This document shows positions 10,336 to 24,978 of a DNA stretch of 64,000 nucleotides, one piece after another. Position numbers and translations under genes: made by a program. Position 1 is the first letter of the stretch. Every line of letters starts with the position of its first letter. This stretch comes from Exophiala sp. HKRS030 (Eukaryota; Ascomycota; Eurotiomycetes; Chaetothyriales; Herpotrichiellaceae), in the NCBI GenBank assembly GCA_023897205.1, contig JAHWDD010000002.1, forward strand, positions 3,348,001-3,412,000, in the 5' to 3' direction. A model generated the notes under the pieces. The model saw only the letters and a list, made by a program, of their open reading frames with translations. It searched no databases and was not told the origin of the DNA.

Positions 10336-12573
10336 ATGTCACGCACTCTACAATCTACTCTCTCGCCCCAGAGCATTTCCAGCAGACTTTCTCAACTCAC
10401 CCATCAAGTCCAAATTACTCCAAAGCTACGGAACACCATGGACCACTCTCTCAGATCCCACTATCTCGCTGACAATCCTCCCACCGTTGTAAAACTGGAG
10501 ATCACTCCTCATTTCGCTGCCCTGTCTGCCAAACAAAAACGTTATGCTCATCATTTGAGCAAAGCTTGCTTTCATGGCACAAGAGTGACATTGGCACAGG
10601 TGTCGCCCGAATCGCCAGTCATATACGAGCTGATACTGGCCCTACACCATGCTTGCGGTGGAAATTACAAGAAGTTGTCCGATAGTACATCAGTGGGCTC
10701 AGACGATATCACCCTATGGCTCGAATATGCCGCTCAGTTCTTAGGAAATTGTGGCAACTATAAAGGCTTCGGAGACTCCAAGTTCATCCCCAGGATCTCT
10801 CCCGAGGCACTCAAACAGCTGTGTGCAGTGAATGAGGAATGCAAGAAGTTGCATGATACGGCTACACAAGCAGGAGGTGGAATATATGAGACCAAAGACG
10901 TAGCGTTGATGCACCTTGGATATCCTGAAGGCGGGCATATGACTGCATACTATCCAGACTCTCCTACTATAACCAAAGAGGAGATTACAATCGTGGGCGA
11001 TGTATTGGAGGAGAAGAAGCTGCTTATCGAGAACACTAGATTACGCAAGCTGGCCTCCGGAGATTTTGATCTATTGATTGCGTCTGGTATCCAGAATCCA
11101 CCGGCATCAGAAAGAGATCTGGGTGACCTGTCGACTATTGATTTGCCAGGGAAGCTCTCGGGGAAGAAGCTACACCTCGTGTTCGGTGACTACCTGAATG
11201 AGATGGGGAAGATTGCCCTTGAGATCAAGAAAGCGAAAAAGGAAGCCGCCAACGAAACAGAGGAGAAGATGATGGACGAGTATGCTCGATCATTCGGCAC
11301 CGGCAGTATTCAGGGCTTTGTAGAATCTCAGCGATACTGGATCAAAGACAAGAAGCCTATGGTTGAGACTGACATCGGGTTTGTAGAAACTTACCGAGAT
11401 CCCCATGGGGTCCGCGGTGAGTGGGAGGGCTTTGTCGCCATGGTCAATCAAGAGCGAACTAGAGCATTCGGCAAACTCGTGGACGCGGCACCAAGTATGA
11501 TTCCGAAATTGCCATGGGACAAAGATTTTGAGAAAGACAAGTTCTTGAGCCCTGATTTTACATCCCTGGAGGTGCTTAGTTTTGCTGGCAGCGGCATCCC
11601 TGCAGGAATCAACATACCCAACTACGACTTCATCAGACAAAACGAAGGCTTCAAGAACGTCTCTTTGGGCAATGTTCTCAGTGCCAAGGCACCTAAGGAG
11701 CCCATACCTTTTATTCGTGCACAGGACGACGAACTGTACCGAAAATATCGAGATGGCGCTTTCGAGGTTCAGGTAGGCATTCACGAGCTCCTGGGACACG
11801 GTTGCGGCAAACTGCTGCAGGAGACCTCCCCAGGAGAATACAACTTTGATATCAAGAATCCCCCTGCCAGTCCCGTCACAGGGAAAGCAGTCACTTCATG
11901 GTACAAACCTGGCCAGACTTGGTCCAGTGTGTTTGGTTCCATTGCTTCGTCGTACGAGGAGTGCCGAGCAGAATGTGTTGCCATGGCACTGTCCTGTGAC
12001 TTTGAGATCTTGAAAATCTTTGGGTTTGGTAATGGCAAAGAAGACATGAGCAATGAAGCAGGTGATGTTCTTTACGTCGCTTACCTCCAGATGGCCAGAG
12101 CAGGCGTTGCGGCTCTCGAGTATTGGGATCCCAAATCACGCAAGTGGGGACAAGCTCACATGCAAGCTCGCTTTTCCATCCTCCGGACTTTCATGAATGC
12201 AGGTGGGAGTTTCTGTGAGATCAAAGCTCCTAATGGAGATTTGAACAGTCCCGACGATCTCGAGATCTTCTTGGACAGAAGCAAGATTTTGTCACACGGT
12301 CGGCCAGCTGTGGAGGATTACCTTCAAAAGCTACACATATACAAAGCAACGGCCGATTTCGAAGCAGGGAAGAAATTGTACGACGACATCACCGGGGTTG
12401 ATACTTGGTGGGCAGAGAAAGCCAGGCCTATTGTTCTCAAGAAAAAGACTCCTCGAAAAGTATTCGTGCAGGCGAATACAGTACTGGACGAACAGACTGG
12501 TGAAGTCAAGTTGGTCGAATACGAGCCGACGATCGAAGGCATGGTGCAAAGTTACGTTGAACGGGGAGTCTGA
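10336..12573 (+). CDS. DPP3: Dipeptidyl peptidase III (M49 metallopeptidase)
   Basis: Zinc exopeptidase that removes dipeptides from the N-terminus of short peptides, normally cytosolic. Single exon, 745 codons from the first ATG. HELLGH is at 483-488 and EECRAE at 541-546: these provide the two zinc histidines, the catalytic glutamate and the third zinc ligand. An internal ATG at 10438 (Met35) would give 711 residues, the length I recall for the yeast enzyme, and would place the motifs at 449 and 507, almost exactly the human positions. The 34 extra residues are rich in Ser, Gln, Arg and Leu and contain no Asp or Glu, so they could be a mitochondrial presequence used from the upstream ATG. 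I keep the longer frame but regard Met35 as the likely cytosolic start. Confidence 0.93.
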   Translation: MSRTLQSTLSPQSISSRLSQLTHQVQITPKLRNTMDHSLRSHYLADNPPTVVKLEITPHFAALSAKQKRYAHHLSKACFHGTRVTLAQVSPESPVIYELILALHHACGGNYKKLSDSTSVGSDDITLWLEYAAQFLGNCGNYKGFGDSKFIPRISPEALKQLCAVNEECKKLHDTATQAGGGIYETKDVALMHLGYPEGGHMTAYYPDSPTITKEEITIVGDVLEEKKLLIENTRLRKLASGDFDLLIASGIQNPPASERDLGDLSTIDLPGKLSGKKLHLVFGDYLNEMGKIALEIKKAKKEAANETEEKMMDEYARSFGTGSIQGFVESQRYWIKDKKPMVETDIGFVETYRDPHGVRGEWEGFVAMVNQERTRAFGKLVDAAPSMIPKLPWDKDFEKDKFLSPDFTSLEVLSFAGSGIPAGINIPNYDFIRQNEGFKNVSLGNVLSAKAPKEPIPFIRAQDDELYRKYRDGAFEVQVGIHELLGHGCGKLLQETSPGEYNFDIKNPPASPVTGKAVTSWYKPGQTWSSVFGSIASSYEECRAECVAMALSCDFEILKIFGFGNGKEDMSNEAGDVLYVAYLQMARAGVAALEYWDPKSRKWGQAHMQARFSILRTFMNAGGSFCEIKAPNGDLNSPDDLEIFLDRSKILSHGRPAVEDYLQKLHIYKATADFEAGKKLYDDITGVDTWWAEKARPIVLKKKTPRKVFVQANTVLDEQTGEVKLVEYEPTIEGMVQSYVERGV

Positions 12574-13193
12574 AAGAACCCTAGCCTTTTCTTGACGATA
12601 TACACAGCATGGCCGGCATATAGTCGTACTCTTACTCAAATCAGCGTGCATCAATATGATGAATGAACAAACCCAGTTGAGGTTCACAGCACAGTCGTAC
12701 TCGTACATACAGCTTCCTCGACCAGGATGGAAATGCAGCTTTCCCCCGCAAAGGTTGGGCATGTATCGAATGCCGTGTAACCACCGGAGCATGTACTATC
12801 GAGGCATGTAACAATGGAGATCGTGGTGTACGAGTACGTGGCCGGTTAGCCGACTTCGGTTCGACCGAGAGTGATACATACACCTCAACCAAATGTTGAT
12901 TCGCTCGGCATAGACCTGCATATGACGGACCATACTGTGTTCGTCGACATTTAGATGATATACAAGCTCCGCGAAGCTTTCAACAGTGCATGCATTGCAG
13001 ATCCAACTCCACTGGTGCGGAGATGGTAACATCTCTTTCTCTGTCACATCATCATTGATCCAACCTTGTACATGGGCTCGGGTCCCGGGTCTTTTCTCGC
13101 TGTGTGATGCTATAAGAGTCAATCAGGCAGCCAGTCGATCGGTCAAAATGCAGCCTCCAATTGCGAACTCCTCTAGAGCAAGGAGGAGAGATC
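12574..13193. other. Spacer between DPP3 and gtaA
   Basis: 620 nt containing the DPP3 3' end and the gtaA promoter. A CG-containing purine/pyrimidine mix without repeats; no additional gene is visible. Confidence 0.5.
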
Positions 13194-15905
13194 ATGTGGT
13201 GCCGACCTTGGGCGTATCTGGCCCTCATCTCTTCGTATGCCTTGGCTCAAAACCCGTATCTGAACGCAGATGATGCCAATGACAACCGCCTACCCAATTA
13301 CTCTCCAGCTCGGCCACCAGTGGTGCCATTGGCTGTCCGATCGCCTTATACAAGTGCATGGCAATCCACGGCAGGTAACAGCACGCTGAATTCCGGTGGT
13401 GTCCAGTTCTGGACGGGTGGCGGACTTGGATGGGAAGGAATTGTGACCGTCGACGGCATCTCGTATGAGTACCTGGGTGTTGGGTCGAAATCTCTTCCCA
13501 CTCTACCCTTGATCAAATCAGCTATTCCACAGGATGTCTCCTACGACAGCCAGTACTCGAACTATACTTTCCAAGCTGGTCCTGTCTTGGTCACGGCCAG
13601 CTTCTTTTCTCCTGTCATACCTAAAGATCTATGTCGAACAAGTATCCCTCTGAGCTACTTGACCACCTCTGTCGAGTCTCTGGATGGCTCGAGTCATGAC
13701 GTACAGTTCTACAGCGATGTCAACGGCGACTGGATGGCACCTGAAGGCAACAAGACCTTGATCTGGGATCTGTACCAAAGCATCAGGTCCATCAATGGGA
13801 GCGGGGATGCCACTGATTCATCAAACCTCATCTACACATGGCTTTTCAATCTTTCGTCACAATACGAATTCGCCGAGGAAAGTCAGCTACCGTTATGGGG
13901 GAACTTTTCATACACCACAAGCCCTGGTCAAGCCAGCAACTTCAGCTTCCAAAGCGGCTATTCGGCGACGCTGAGATTCAACTACATCATGCAGCACTAT
14001 CTCACTGATATCGTTGACGGCAACTATCGTGGTGCTCAAGACATGGAGCCCGTCTTCGCATTTGCCCATGATTTTGGTTCAACGACGTCTGCGTCTGTCC
14101 GGTACACCATTGGATCTTCTCAGACTCCCATCATGCGATACATCACCTCAGCCGGCGTCGTGCCCCTACAGCCATGGTGGACCAAATGTTACGGCGACCT
14201 CTTCTCGATGATCCAGTACCACTACAACGACTACGACAATGCGGCAGCGCTGGGCAACGCCTTCGAATCCCAACTCAAGTCCGACATCGACGCCTACTAC
14301 GCGCCCGACTACGCCAACACGGCGGTCTACAGCAACAGCACCGCTTCCGCACCGCCAGTCTATCCGGATCAGAACATCGGAACAGACCAATACGGCCAGC
14401 AGTACTATTTCGACCCCGATTCGGCGTACGGATTCCTCAACCCCAACAACTTCAGCGGCATCGCGATCCCCGACGTCTCGGAGCCAGAAGCGTACTACTC
14501 TCTCGTCGCCCTGGCGGCACGACAGATAATGGGCGCCTACGTCCTCACCATCCCCCCGTCTCTAGACTCGAGCTCCAACCTCGACGAACCGCTCATGTTT
14601 CAGAAGGAAATCTCGTCCGACGGCAACGTCAACACGGTCGACGTCATGTTCCCGGCCATGCCCTTCTTCTTGTACGCCAACCCGGACCTGCTCCGGTACA
14701 ACCTCAACCCGCTGTTCTACAACCAGGAAAACAATTTCTATCCGAACCAGTATTCCATGCACGACCTGGGCTCGAACTTCCCAAACGCCACGGGCCACGT
14801 CGAGGGCAACGACGAATACATGCCGGTCGAAGAGTCGGGCAACATGATCATCATGACGTACGCGTACTACGCCTTCACTCACGACACGGCGTACCTTGAA
14901 TCTCACTACGCCATCCTGCAGCAGTGGTCTGAATATTTGATCCAGTATTCTCTCCTGCCGGGCCAGCAACTGTCGACCGACGACTTTGCGGGTCAACTCG
15001 CCAACCAGACCAACCTGGCCGTTAAAGGGATTGTAGGTCTGGCTTGCATGGCCAACGTCGCCGAGGCCGTCGGTCAGGGGGCCAACTCTTCCAACTACTC
15101 GTCCATCGCGACGAGTTATTTCTCCAACTGGACCGACTTCGCCATCGACCCTTCGGGTCACCACACCATGCTCGCCTACCAGTGGAGGTCGTCTTGGGGG
15201 TTGCTGTACAACATTTTCCCCGCCAGGTTGTTTTCACTGTCCATCATCCCGGATTTTGTCTTCGACATGCAGTGCGCTTGGTACCCGACCGTGAGTCAGG
15301 TTTTTGGTGTGCCCCTGGACAACCGTCACGCCCTGACGAAGAGCGATTGGGAACTCTGGACGGCAGCGACGTGCGGTACCAGCACGCGAAGACTTTTCGT
15401 CAACGCCTTGGCGTATTGGCTCAACGAGACCAGCACAATGTTCCCCTTTACCGATTTGTATCTGACAACAGGTACGGGGGCTTACCCAAACAGCGATTCA
15501 AGTATGAGTCCCATCGAGTTCATCGCCAGACCCGTACAGGGTGGATTGTTCAGTTTGTTGGCAATGTACGCCGCCGGTGGGACTGCCAACAAGTTCCCTT
15601 CTGCCGACAACAGTACTGCGAACGTGGGCGGGGGGAACGGAACAACATCATCAGCAGCAACAACGACACTCTCGTCTTATAGTTTACCCATGAATACAAG
15701 TTGGACGAGTATGCCCGCCTCGACTTATGCTTTTCCGAGCGAGACGAGTGAGAGTGCGAGTATCAGCGAGAGCCTGAATATCACTCTGACAACATCTGAA
15801 TCAACCTACGTCAGTCCGAATTACTTGACTTACACCATGACGGGGCCACCGACATTGTCGACCGTCACGACGAGCTCCACGATGAGTACCACTTTCACGA
15901 CGTAG
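13194..15905 (+). CDS. gtaA: Secreted glutaminase GtaA-like
   Basis: Extracellular fungal glutaminase A family (the DUF4965/DUF5127/DUF1793 architecture), converting glutamine to glutamate and ammonia. Single exon, 903 residues from the ATG at 13194. The frame is open 33 nt further upstream but without an ATG, and only this start places a signal peptide at the N-terminus (MWCRPWAYLALISSYALA, then QNPYL). Family blocks include FWTGGGLGWEGI, MEPVFAFAHDFG, FPAMPFFLYANPDLL and the aromatic-rich DMQCAWYPTVSQVFG. Many N-glycosylation sequons (NST, NYT, NGS, NLS, NFS) fit secretion. The last 110 residues are Ser/Thr-rich, likely O-glycosylated, and end without a hydrophobic stretch, so no GPI anchor is apparent. 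Nitrogen regulation is usual for this family but no site was verified here. Confidence 0.9.
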   Translation: MWCRPWAYLALISSYALAQNPYLNADDANDNRLPNYSPARPPVVPLAVRSPYTSAWQSTAGNSTLNSGGVQFWTGGGLGWEGIVTVDGISYEYLGVGSKSLPTLPLIKSAIPQDVSYDSQYSNYTFQAGPVLVTASFFSPVIPKDLCRTSIPLSYLTTSVESLDGSSHDVQFYSDVNGDWMAPEGNKTLIWDLYQSIRSINGSGDATDSSNLIYTWLFNLSSQYEFAEESQLPLWGNFSYTTSPGQASNFSFQSGYSATLRFNYIMQHYLTDIVDGNYRGAQDMEPVFAFAHDFGSTTSASVRYTIGSSQTPIMRYITSAGVVPLQPWWTKCYGDLFSMIQYHYNDYDNAAALGNAFESQLKSDIDAYYAPDYANTAVYSNSTASAPPVYPDQNIGTDQYGQQYYFDPDSAYGFLNPNNFSGIAIPDVSEPEAYYSLVALAARQIMGAYVLTIPPSLDSSSNLDEPLMFQKEISSDGNVNTVDVMFPAMPFFLYANPDLLRYNLNPLFYNQENNFYPNQYSMHDLGSNFPNATGHVEGNDEYMPVEESGNMIIMTYAYYAFTHDTAYLESHYAILQQWSEYLIQYSLLPGQQLSTDDFAGQLANQTNLAVKGIVGLACMANVAEAVGQGANSSNYSSIATSYFSNWTDFAIDPSGHHTMLAYQWRSSWGLLYNIFPARLFSLSIIPDFVFDMQCAWYPTVSQVFGVPLDNRHALTKSDWELWTAATCGTSTRRLFVNALAYWLNETSTMFPFTDLYLTTGTGAYPNSDSSMSPIEFIARPVQGGLFSLLAMYAAGGTANKFPSADNSTANVGGGNGTTSSAATTTLSSYSLPMNTSWTSMPASTYAFPSETSESASISESLNITLTTSESTYVSPNYLTYTMTGPPTLSTVTTSSTMSTTFTT

Positions 15906-16095
15906 GGGGTGGGAAGAGACGGCACTGCTTTCGAGACGAATGACGAAATGAGATAAAAGATTGAAGTTAGAAATGAAGTTGATATGACGACCGAAGCTCA
16001 AGTTAGTAGTTGCAAACCGTTACAATAATTCAAATTTTGCTGGCAGTACTATTTGGTGTCTCGAGTCATGACTTTTTGTATCCCATTGACCTATC

Positions 16096-18114
16096 TCAAT
16101 TAAGATAGATGCTACTTTGATGTGACCTCTGTAGCATCTTTCTATCATCCCTACAGGCACATATTACTATTCCGATACGTGTGCAAGGCGAAACGCTGTC
16201 ATCAAGCACCATCCACACTAGCGTCGATATCCTGATTGCTAGCCATGTCTCCTGCTGCAATCGCGAGAGCAGCAGCGACGAATGGATGCGATCCAGTGTC
16301 AGGCCGCGGCCCCTGCAGTAGAGCTTGGCTGCTGACGGTATTTCGAAAGCCGTTTTCGGGCCATTGCATGTTGCCGACAGAATTGCACTCCAGCACGAGG
16401 CCTTTGTAGACCATCTGAGATGGATCCTCGTGGCCGGGCCCTTGATCTTGAGCAGAGGCGGAAAACTCGGGCCTGATTCGCTCATCAGATAGTCGGACAG
16501 CCCGATCAAGCCATTTTCTTTCGAGATCGAAATCTCCGCACCTCTCTCAGGACGGTCCGCCAAACATGCCCATTGATGGAATTTGATGTGGCCGCGACGG
16601 CTAAGCCAAGACCAGGTGGGATAGCCTGTTCTGAGGCAGTCTGACCAAGTTGTATCATCGTCCTGCTTCTGGCCAAACCACAGGAGAGCACCGAACCATA
16701 CGTGTGCCCCGCGGTCCTTTAAGGGAACCCCCCATAAGGTTGGCAGAGTGGTCGACCTCAAGATGCCATGAAAAGCGTCAAGGATATCTGCATCATATGT
16801 CAATGTCCGCGATGTATACTCTTCAATATCCGCGAGCCTTTCAGCACTTTCATTCTCGACTTCTGCTTCATCTCTGGGAAGTCGTGGTCTCAAAATTGCA
16901 GAAACGAAAGCCGGCCTGACATCGCGATGTTTAGATACGCCCCTGATCGTATCCTCGGACGAGATCTCTCCTCCACAAGAGTAGTAAACTTGGTCTTCGG
17001 TGAAGAACAAACATCTTCGTGACAACCTCACTTCTTGAAATGTCCAACCCCTGGTCACCCATATTGAATTTGCCAATGGATGCGAGAGGTGAGGCGCTGT
17101 CAGAAGTAATTCGTGATGGCCTATTTGCAACACCTGTTGAGGAAGTCTGGCTCGAGATACGCCGTGAAGACCAGAGTTCGATGAAGTGTCGGGGTCAGGG
17201 TCAATAGCCACAATTGTTGCGGTCGCGCATAGATATATCTGATCCATATTTTGAATCTGGACGTGTTTATCTGTCCAAGAAGGAATACAATAGCGATCAA
17301 CCCACAAATATCGGCCGTGAAGATTTTTGACCACGGAAAGAGCATCTTCGACCGTTTGCGGTAACTTGGAAGGCAAATTTCTCGAATCGTCCAAAGAATA
17401 TCCATTACAGGCTTCACTGGAGAGCTCGGAACCGTGCCAATGGCCCCAAACGTAGCTCAGTGCAAAGTACTCCATGTTCTCTTGCAACACTATTATCCGG
17501 CGAGTCTCGCAGTCAATCACGTAGCGCTCGAAGGTATCCACTGCCCGGGTTATAGAAAAAACGTTCTGGTATGATCGGAAGTGGCTTTCTTGCAGCCAGT
17601 GCCGGACTTCGTCATAGTTGATGCACATCTGTGATAGTTTCCGCCCACCCAAGCATCTAGAAGCTTCCGCCGTTGATGAGATACTGGTGTGGACAATGAC
17701 ACCACCTCTTGCCGACTCATCAATGTGCTCTTCCAGTGGGCTGTATGATGACCTTGAACCTTCGGCTATCGCGACATAAATTTCATCCTCAAACCCTTCT
17801 GATCTGTCGTAGCACGCTCTAAAGTGGAAAGGTGTCCGGCCGTTCCGCTGTTTGGGGTAGTATTGTCGTTGGAGGCAGGTCTTTGCCATGTGACAAAGTC
17901 GACATTCGTCCTGAAAGCTCGTGAGGTCCCTTGAAATTGGCTTCGACCACTCTTCAAGCTTGGAATCCGATTTGAAAGGCAAGTCGAACACAGCATCGAA
18001 GTCGATCTGAGCACCTTCTTCGCATAAATTGTGCGTCGTATCGTGAGAGATGGTTGGGACTGGCCGGCTGCACTCTTGCTCGTTGGTTGAGTGGTTGACC
18101 TCCGACATGTTCAT
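16096..18114 (-). CDS. HET-domain protein
   Basis: Member of the heterokaryon-incompatibility (HET, PF06985) family, whose members trigger cell death on non-self recognition in some fungi; most paralogues are uncharacterised. Single exon, 672 residues, ATG at 18112-18114. The HET core is at about 210-380: FALSYVWG, then LPQTVEDALSVV, RYLWVDRYCIPSWTD and RGWTFQEVRLSRRCLFFT, the three classical blocks in order. The N-terminal 200 residues include a Cys/His-containing stretch (CRLCHMAKTC) of unknown role. No NACHT, ankyrin, WD or lipase domain is fused, so this is a stand-alone HET protein. Its stop lies 190 nt from the convergent gtaA stop. A role in incompatibility is not demonstrated by sequence. 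Confidence 0.88.
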   Translation of the reverse strand: MNMSEVNHSTNEQECSRPVPTISHDTTHNLCEEGAQIDFDAVFDLPFKSDSKLEEWSKPISRDLTSFQDECRLCHMAKTCLQRQYYPKQRNGRTPFHFRACYDRSEGFEDEIYVAIAEGSRSSYSPLEEHIDESARGGVIVHTSISSTAEASRCLGGRKLSQMCINYDEVRHWLQESHFRSYQNVFSITRAVDTFERYVIDCETRRIIVLQENMEYFALSYVWGHWHGSELSSEACNGYSLDDSRNLPSKLPQTVEDALSVVKNLHGRYLWVDRYCIPSWTDKHVQIQNMDQIYLCATATIVAIDPDPDTSSNSGLHGVSRARLPQQVLQIGHHELLLTAPHLSHPLANSIWVTRGWTFQEVRLSRRCLFFTEDQVYYSCGGEISSEDTIRGVSKHRDVRPAFVSAILRPRLPRDEAEVENESAERLADIEEYTSRTLTYDADILDAFHGILRSTTLPTLWGVPLKDRGAHVWFGALLWFGQKQDDDTTWSDCLRTGYPTWSWLSRRGHIKFHQWACLADRPERGAEISISKENGLIGLSDYLMSESGPSFPPLLKIKGPATRIHLRWSTKASCWSAILSATCNGPKTAFEIPSAAKLYCRGRGLTLDRIHSSLLLSRLQQETWLAIRISTLVWMVLDDSVSPCTRIGIVICACRDDRKMLQRSHQSSIYLN

Positions 18115-18933
18115 AGCACTGAGCGCGCGCTCTGCTGACGTATTTACTGGTTTGCTGCAATCGATGGTGACGGCCGATGATTGTAGGATGACAGATATCA
18201 GAAGGCGTTGGAAGAGTGACGACTTTCGAGTTTCCTCATCACGTCTGAGAAGCGATGATTCCTACCTATTTACCACATGTTTCGACATGAGGCTGTGCGA
18301 GTCCGAAATGGTTGGGACTTTTGGATTGACCAAAAGTCTTCAGGTGCTAGAGACCTTTAATCCATGCCTCCCGTGACGGCAATTATTCCTCTGTAGCCAT
18401 CACCTACCTTCGGATTGGGGAGCAATTGCATGCTCTGCATGAAACCAAAGGTGCTCGAGAATGCAGCTTCGACACTGCCACCAGCAGGGTTCTTTGGCAC
18501 AACATGTTAGCCGAAGGGTGTGGTTCCCGAGACCTAAACACCAGTGTAACTGTACTTGACACCCAGTAAGATATATCTAGGCTCACTAGGCGGAGTATCG
18601 AGGTATGATATTGGCCGGCGTTGCTGCATGCGCGAAAGAAAAGCCATCCTGTAGAAATGGCTGAAATGTGTTCGAACGCCTTGCTACAGTAGTGACAAGC
18701 TCATCGGGAAAGAAACGACTAGATGCTTGGCGCCACAAGACTATCTCGAACCTGTTTGTTTCTACGACGTTCCTACGAGTAAAAAACTGTACTATCATGG
18801 GAACGGCAATGGAATATCAAAAGTGATTCTTTTTTCATCATTTATTGATTGATGTTATTGAACTCTAGTCATAGAAACATAATGCACGTGTCTTTTTTTG
18901 TTCTGGTTTTGACGTGTTACGTAGGTCGAATGC
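18115..18933. other. Spacer between HET gene and katG
   Basis: 819 nt holding the HET-gene promoter and the katG 3' end. A 70-codon minus-strand frame with ATG (18586..18798) lies in it; it has no recognisable domain and would fall in the katG 3' flank on the same strand, so I do not call it a gene. Confidence 0.4.
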
Positions 18934-23211
<4,278 letters not shown>

Positions 23212-24624
23212 ATGTTGACTCTCGACGGTTCCACCCTCGAAGGAGGTGGTCAACTTGTACGTGTCGCTTTGTCATTGTCCTCGATATGTTCTATTCCAGT
23301 TCGAGTCACCAATATCCGAGCAAACCGGTCTTCAAGGGCCTCCCGCCAGTCGAGCAAGAACTCATCCAACAAGTCGGGTAGTAGACATGACCGCTCTGGG
23401 AACCGCCGCGTGGGTGGTGGAGGTGGTGGCGGTCACGGAGGCGGACTCAAGGAGAGTCACCTCGCCGCCGTGAACTGGTTGGCTGAACAATGCAATGCAG
23501 ACGTCCAGGGCAATGAGGTCGGATGTTCAGAAATTGTTTTCAAACCTTCTCGAAAGACGACGACTGTTTGTGCTCGATCTGTACCGACAGGGAACCAAAC
23601 GGATACAGTCGCCGACGTCATTGCTCTTCAAAAGCCAGGAAGTGTCTGGTTGATATGGCAAGCGATATTCCCTTGTATCGCATTACGTCTCATGGATCAT
23701 TCTCTCCACGAACCATCTTCGCGACCTACAAAACCATTCCGCATCACTCTCAAGGGTGGCACCAATGTCCCCAAATCCCCGTCGACAGAGTATGTACGAC
23801 AAGTCCTGCTCCCGCTTTGCGAAAAGATCGGTCTCCCCAAGGTCGACATCAATCTCGTTCAGCGCGGTTGGGCCGGGAGTGCTCCTGAGATCGGGCACGT
23901 CGAACTCACCGTGCATCGTCCCAACACTCGTCGATCCGAACTGTCGCACCCGCCACCATCAGGTCATCATGCATCGAGACTACTCGAACCACAACATCTT
24001 CTTGCACCATTCACCTTGTCCTCTCGCGGTCCCATCACGCACGTCGTCATGACCATTGTATCAGGCAGCTCGACCACACAATCCTGTCTGGAGTCTGATC
24101 TTCGCCAAGCCTTGTCGGCCAGATCGTTGCTCTCATCCGTACCGGTATCAGTACATCCGTCATCTGGCCTGTCCGGCGACGAACGACGTCTATACATCCT
24201 CCTGGTCGCACACACGAGTGACGGCCATCGACTGGGCCGTGACTATCTAGGTACAGGACGCAAGGTGACATCTGACCCGGACAGACGGGGAGTGGTGACC
24301 GAAGCCGTGGCCCGCGTCGTGAGAGATTTTACCAGGGAGTGTGAATCCAACAACGCCGGTGTTGACGAATTCGCAGAGGATCAGCTGGTGATTTTCCAAG
24401 CTCTGGCAGCCGGCGCGACGAACGTTGAACCTGCGCGGCCCGTTCGGGCTCAAGGATCAGATCTGAACCAGCATCCTGATCGTCCTGGCTCGACAGCTGT
24501 TCGGCCAAGGCAGAATAACGAGACCGGTAGCCTCCACACGAGGACTGTACGCTGGGTATGTGGACAAATGTTGGGCACCAAGTTTGACGGTCACGGAGGG
24601 TGTAAAGGGATGTTGGACTTGTAA
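23212..24624 (+). CDS. RTCA: RNA 3'-terminal phosphate cyclase
   Basis: Converts RNA 3'-phosphate ends to 2',3'-cyclic phosphates using ATP, through an enzyme-AMP intermediate. Single exon, 470 residues from the ATG at 23212 (MLTLDGSTLEGGGQLVR, the standard family opening); the frame is open upstream. IRANR (35-39) is followed after about 39 residues by GGLKESHLAAV, where normal members run straight from one to the other: a Ser/Arg/Gly-rich insert with a seven-glycine run sits between. DEFAEDQLVIFQALA and the C-terminal HTRTVRW match the RTCA end, and His442 is the expected adenylated histidine. Its presence argues for the catalytic RtcA type rather than the ribosome-biogenesis protein Rcl1, which lacks it. 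Converges with the Nop15-like gene 354 nt downstream. Confidence 0.9.
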   Translation: MLTLDGSTLEGGGQLVRVALSLSSICSIPVRVTNIRANRSSRASRQSSKNSSNKSGSRHDRSGNRRVGGGGGGGHGGGLKESHLAAVNWLAEQCNADVQGNEVGCSEIVFKPSRKTTTVCARSVPTGNQTDTVADVIALQKPGSVWLIWQAIFPCIALRLMDHSLHEPSSRPTKPFRITLKGGTNVPKSPSTEYVRQVLLPLCEKIGLPKVDINLVQRGWAGSAPEIGHVELTVHRPNTRRSELSHPPPSGHHASRLLEPQHLLAPFTLSSRGPITHVVMTIVSGSSTTQSCLESDLRQALSARSLLSSVPVSVHPSSGLSGDERRLYILLVAHTSDGHRLGRDYLGTGRKVTSDPDRRGVVTEAVARVVRDFTRECESNNAGVDEFAEDQLVIFQALAAGATNVEPARPVRAQGSDLNQHPDRPGSTAVRPRQNNETGSLHTRTVRWVCGQMLGTKFDGHGGCKGMLDL

Positions 24625-24978
24625 AACGAAGATGCCGGTCTAGAGAATCGGAATGGGAGATTGGACGGTGTAGATCAGTGATTGGCACGAGACAATGCCA
24701 GCTGTTCTTTATCTCAACGGGATGAAATAATCAGTATGTACGGATGGAGGTCTACATATGAACCAAGGAACCAAAAAGTTCGCTCACCCGCTCACGTAAA
24801 AAAAGTCCGTCTCGCCATCAAAAGCATACTAGAACTTTTCTTGTTCCCCTTTTGCACATTCGCCTGTGCCACACTGCTCAGTAGAGACTACTTACAGGTA
24901 GAAATGAGTTGATACTGGCCCAAAACTCGTAATGCGAGGTGACGGACCCGCGCTTTTCTGCTCCCAACCAATGATGCT
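24625..24978. other. Convergent spacer RTCA / NOP15
   Basis: 354 nt between two stop codons. No gene and no repeat visible; it should contain both polyadenylation regions. Confidence 0.5.

Noticed and set aside
14174..15682. Long alternative frames inside gtaA, rich in Arg and His
   Set aside because: They are out-of-frame shadows of GC-rich gtaA codons.
18586..18798. 70-codon minus-strand ATG frame between the HET gene and katG
   Set aside because: No domain, and it lies just past the katG stop on the same strand, so it is more likely katG 3' UTR.
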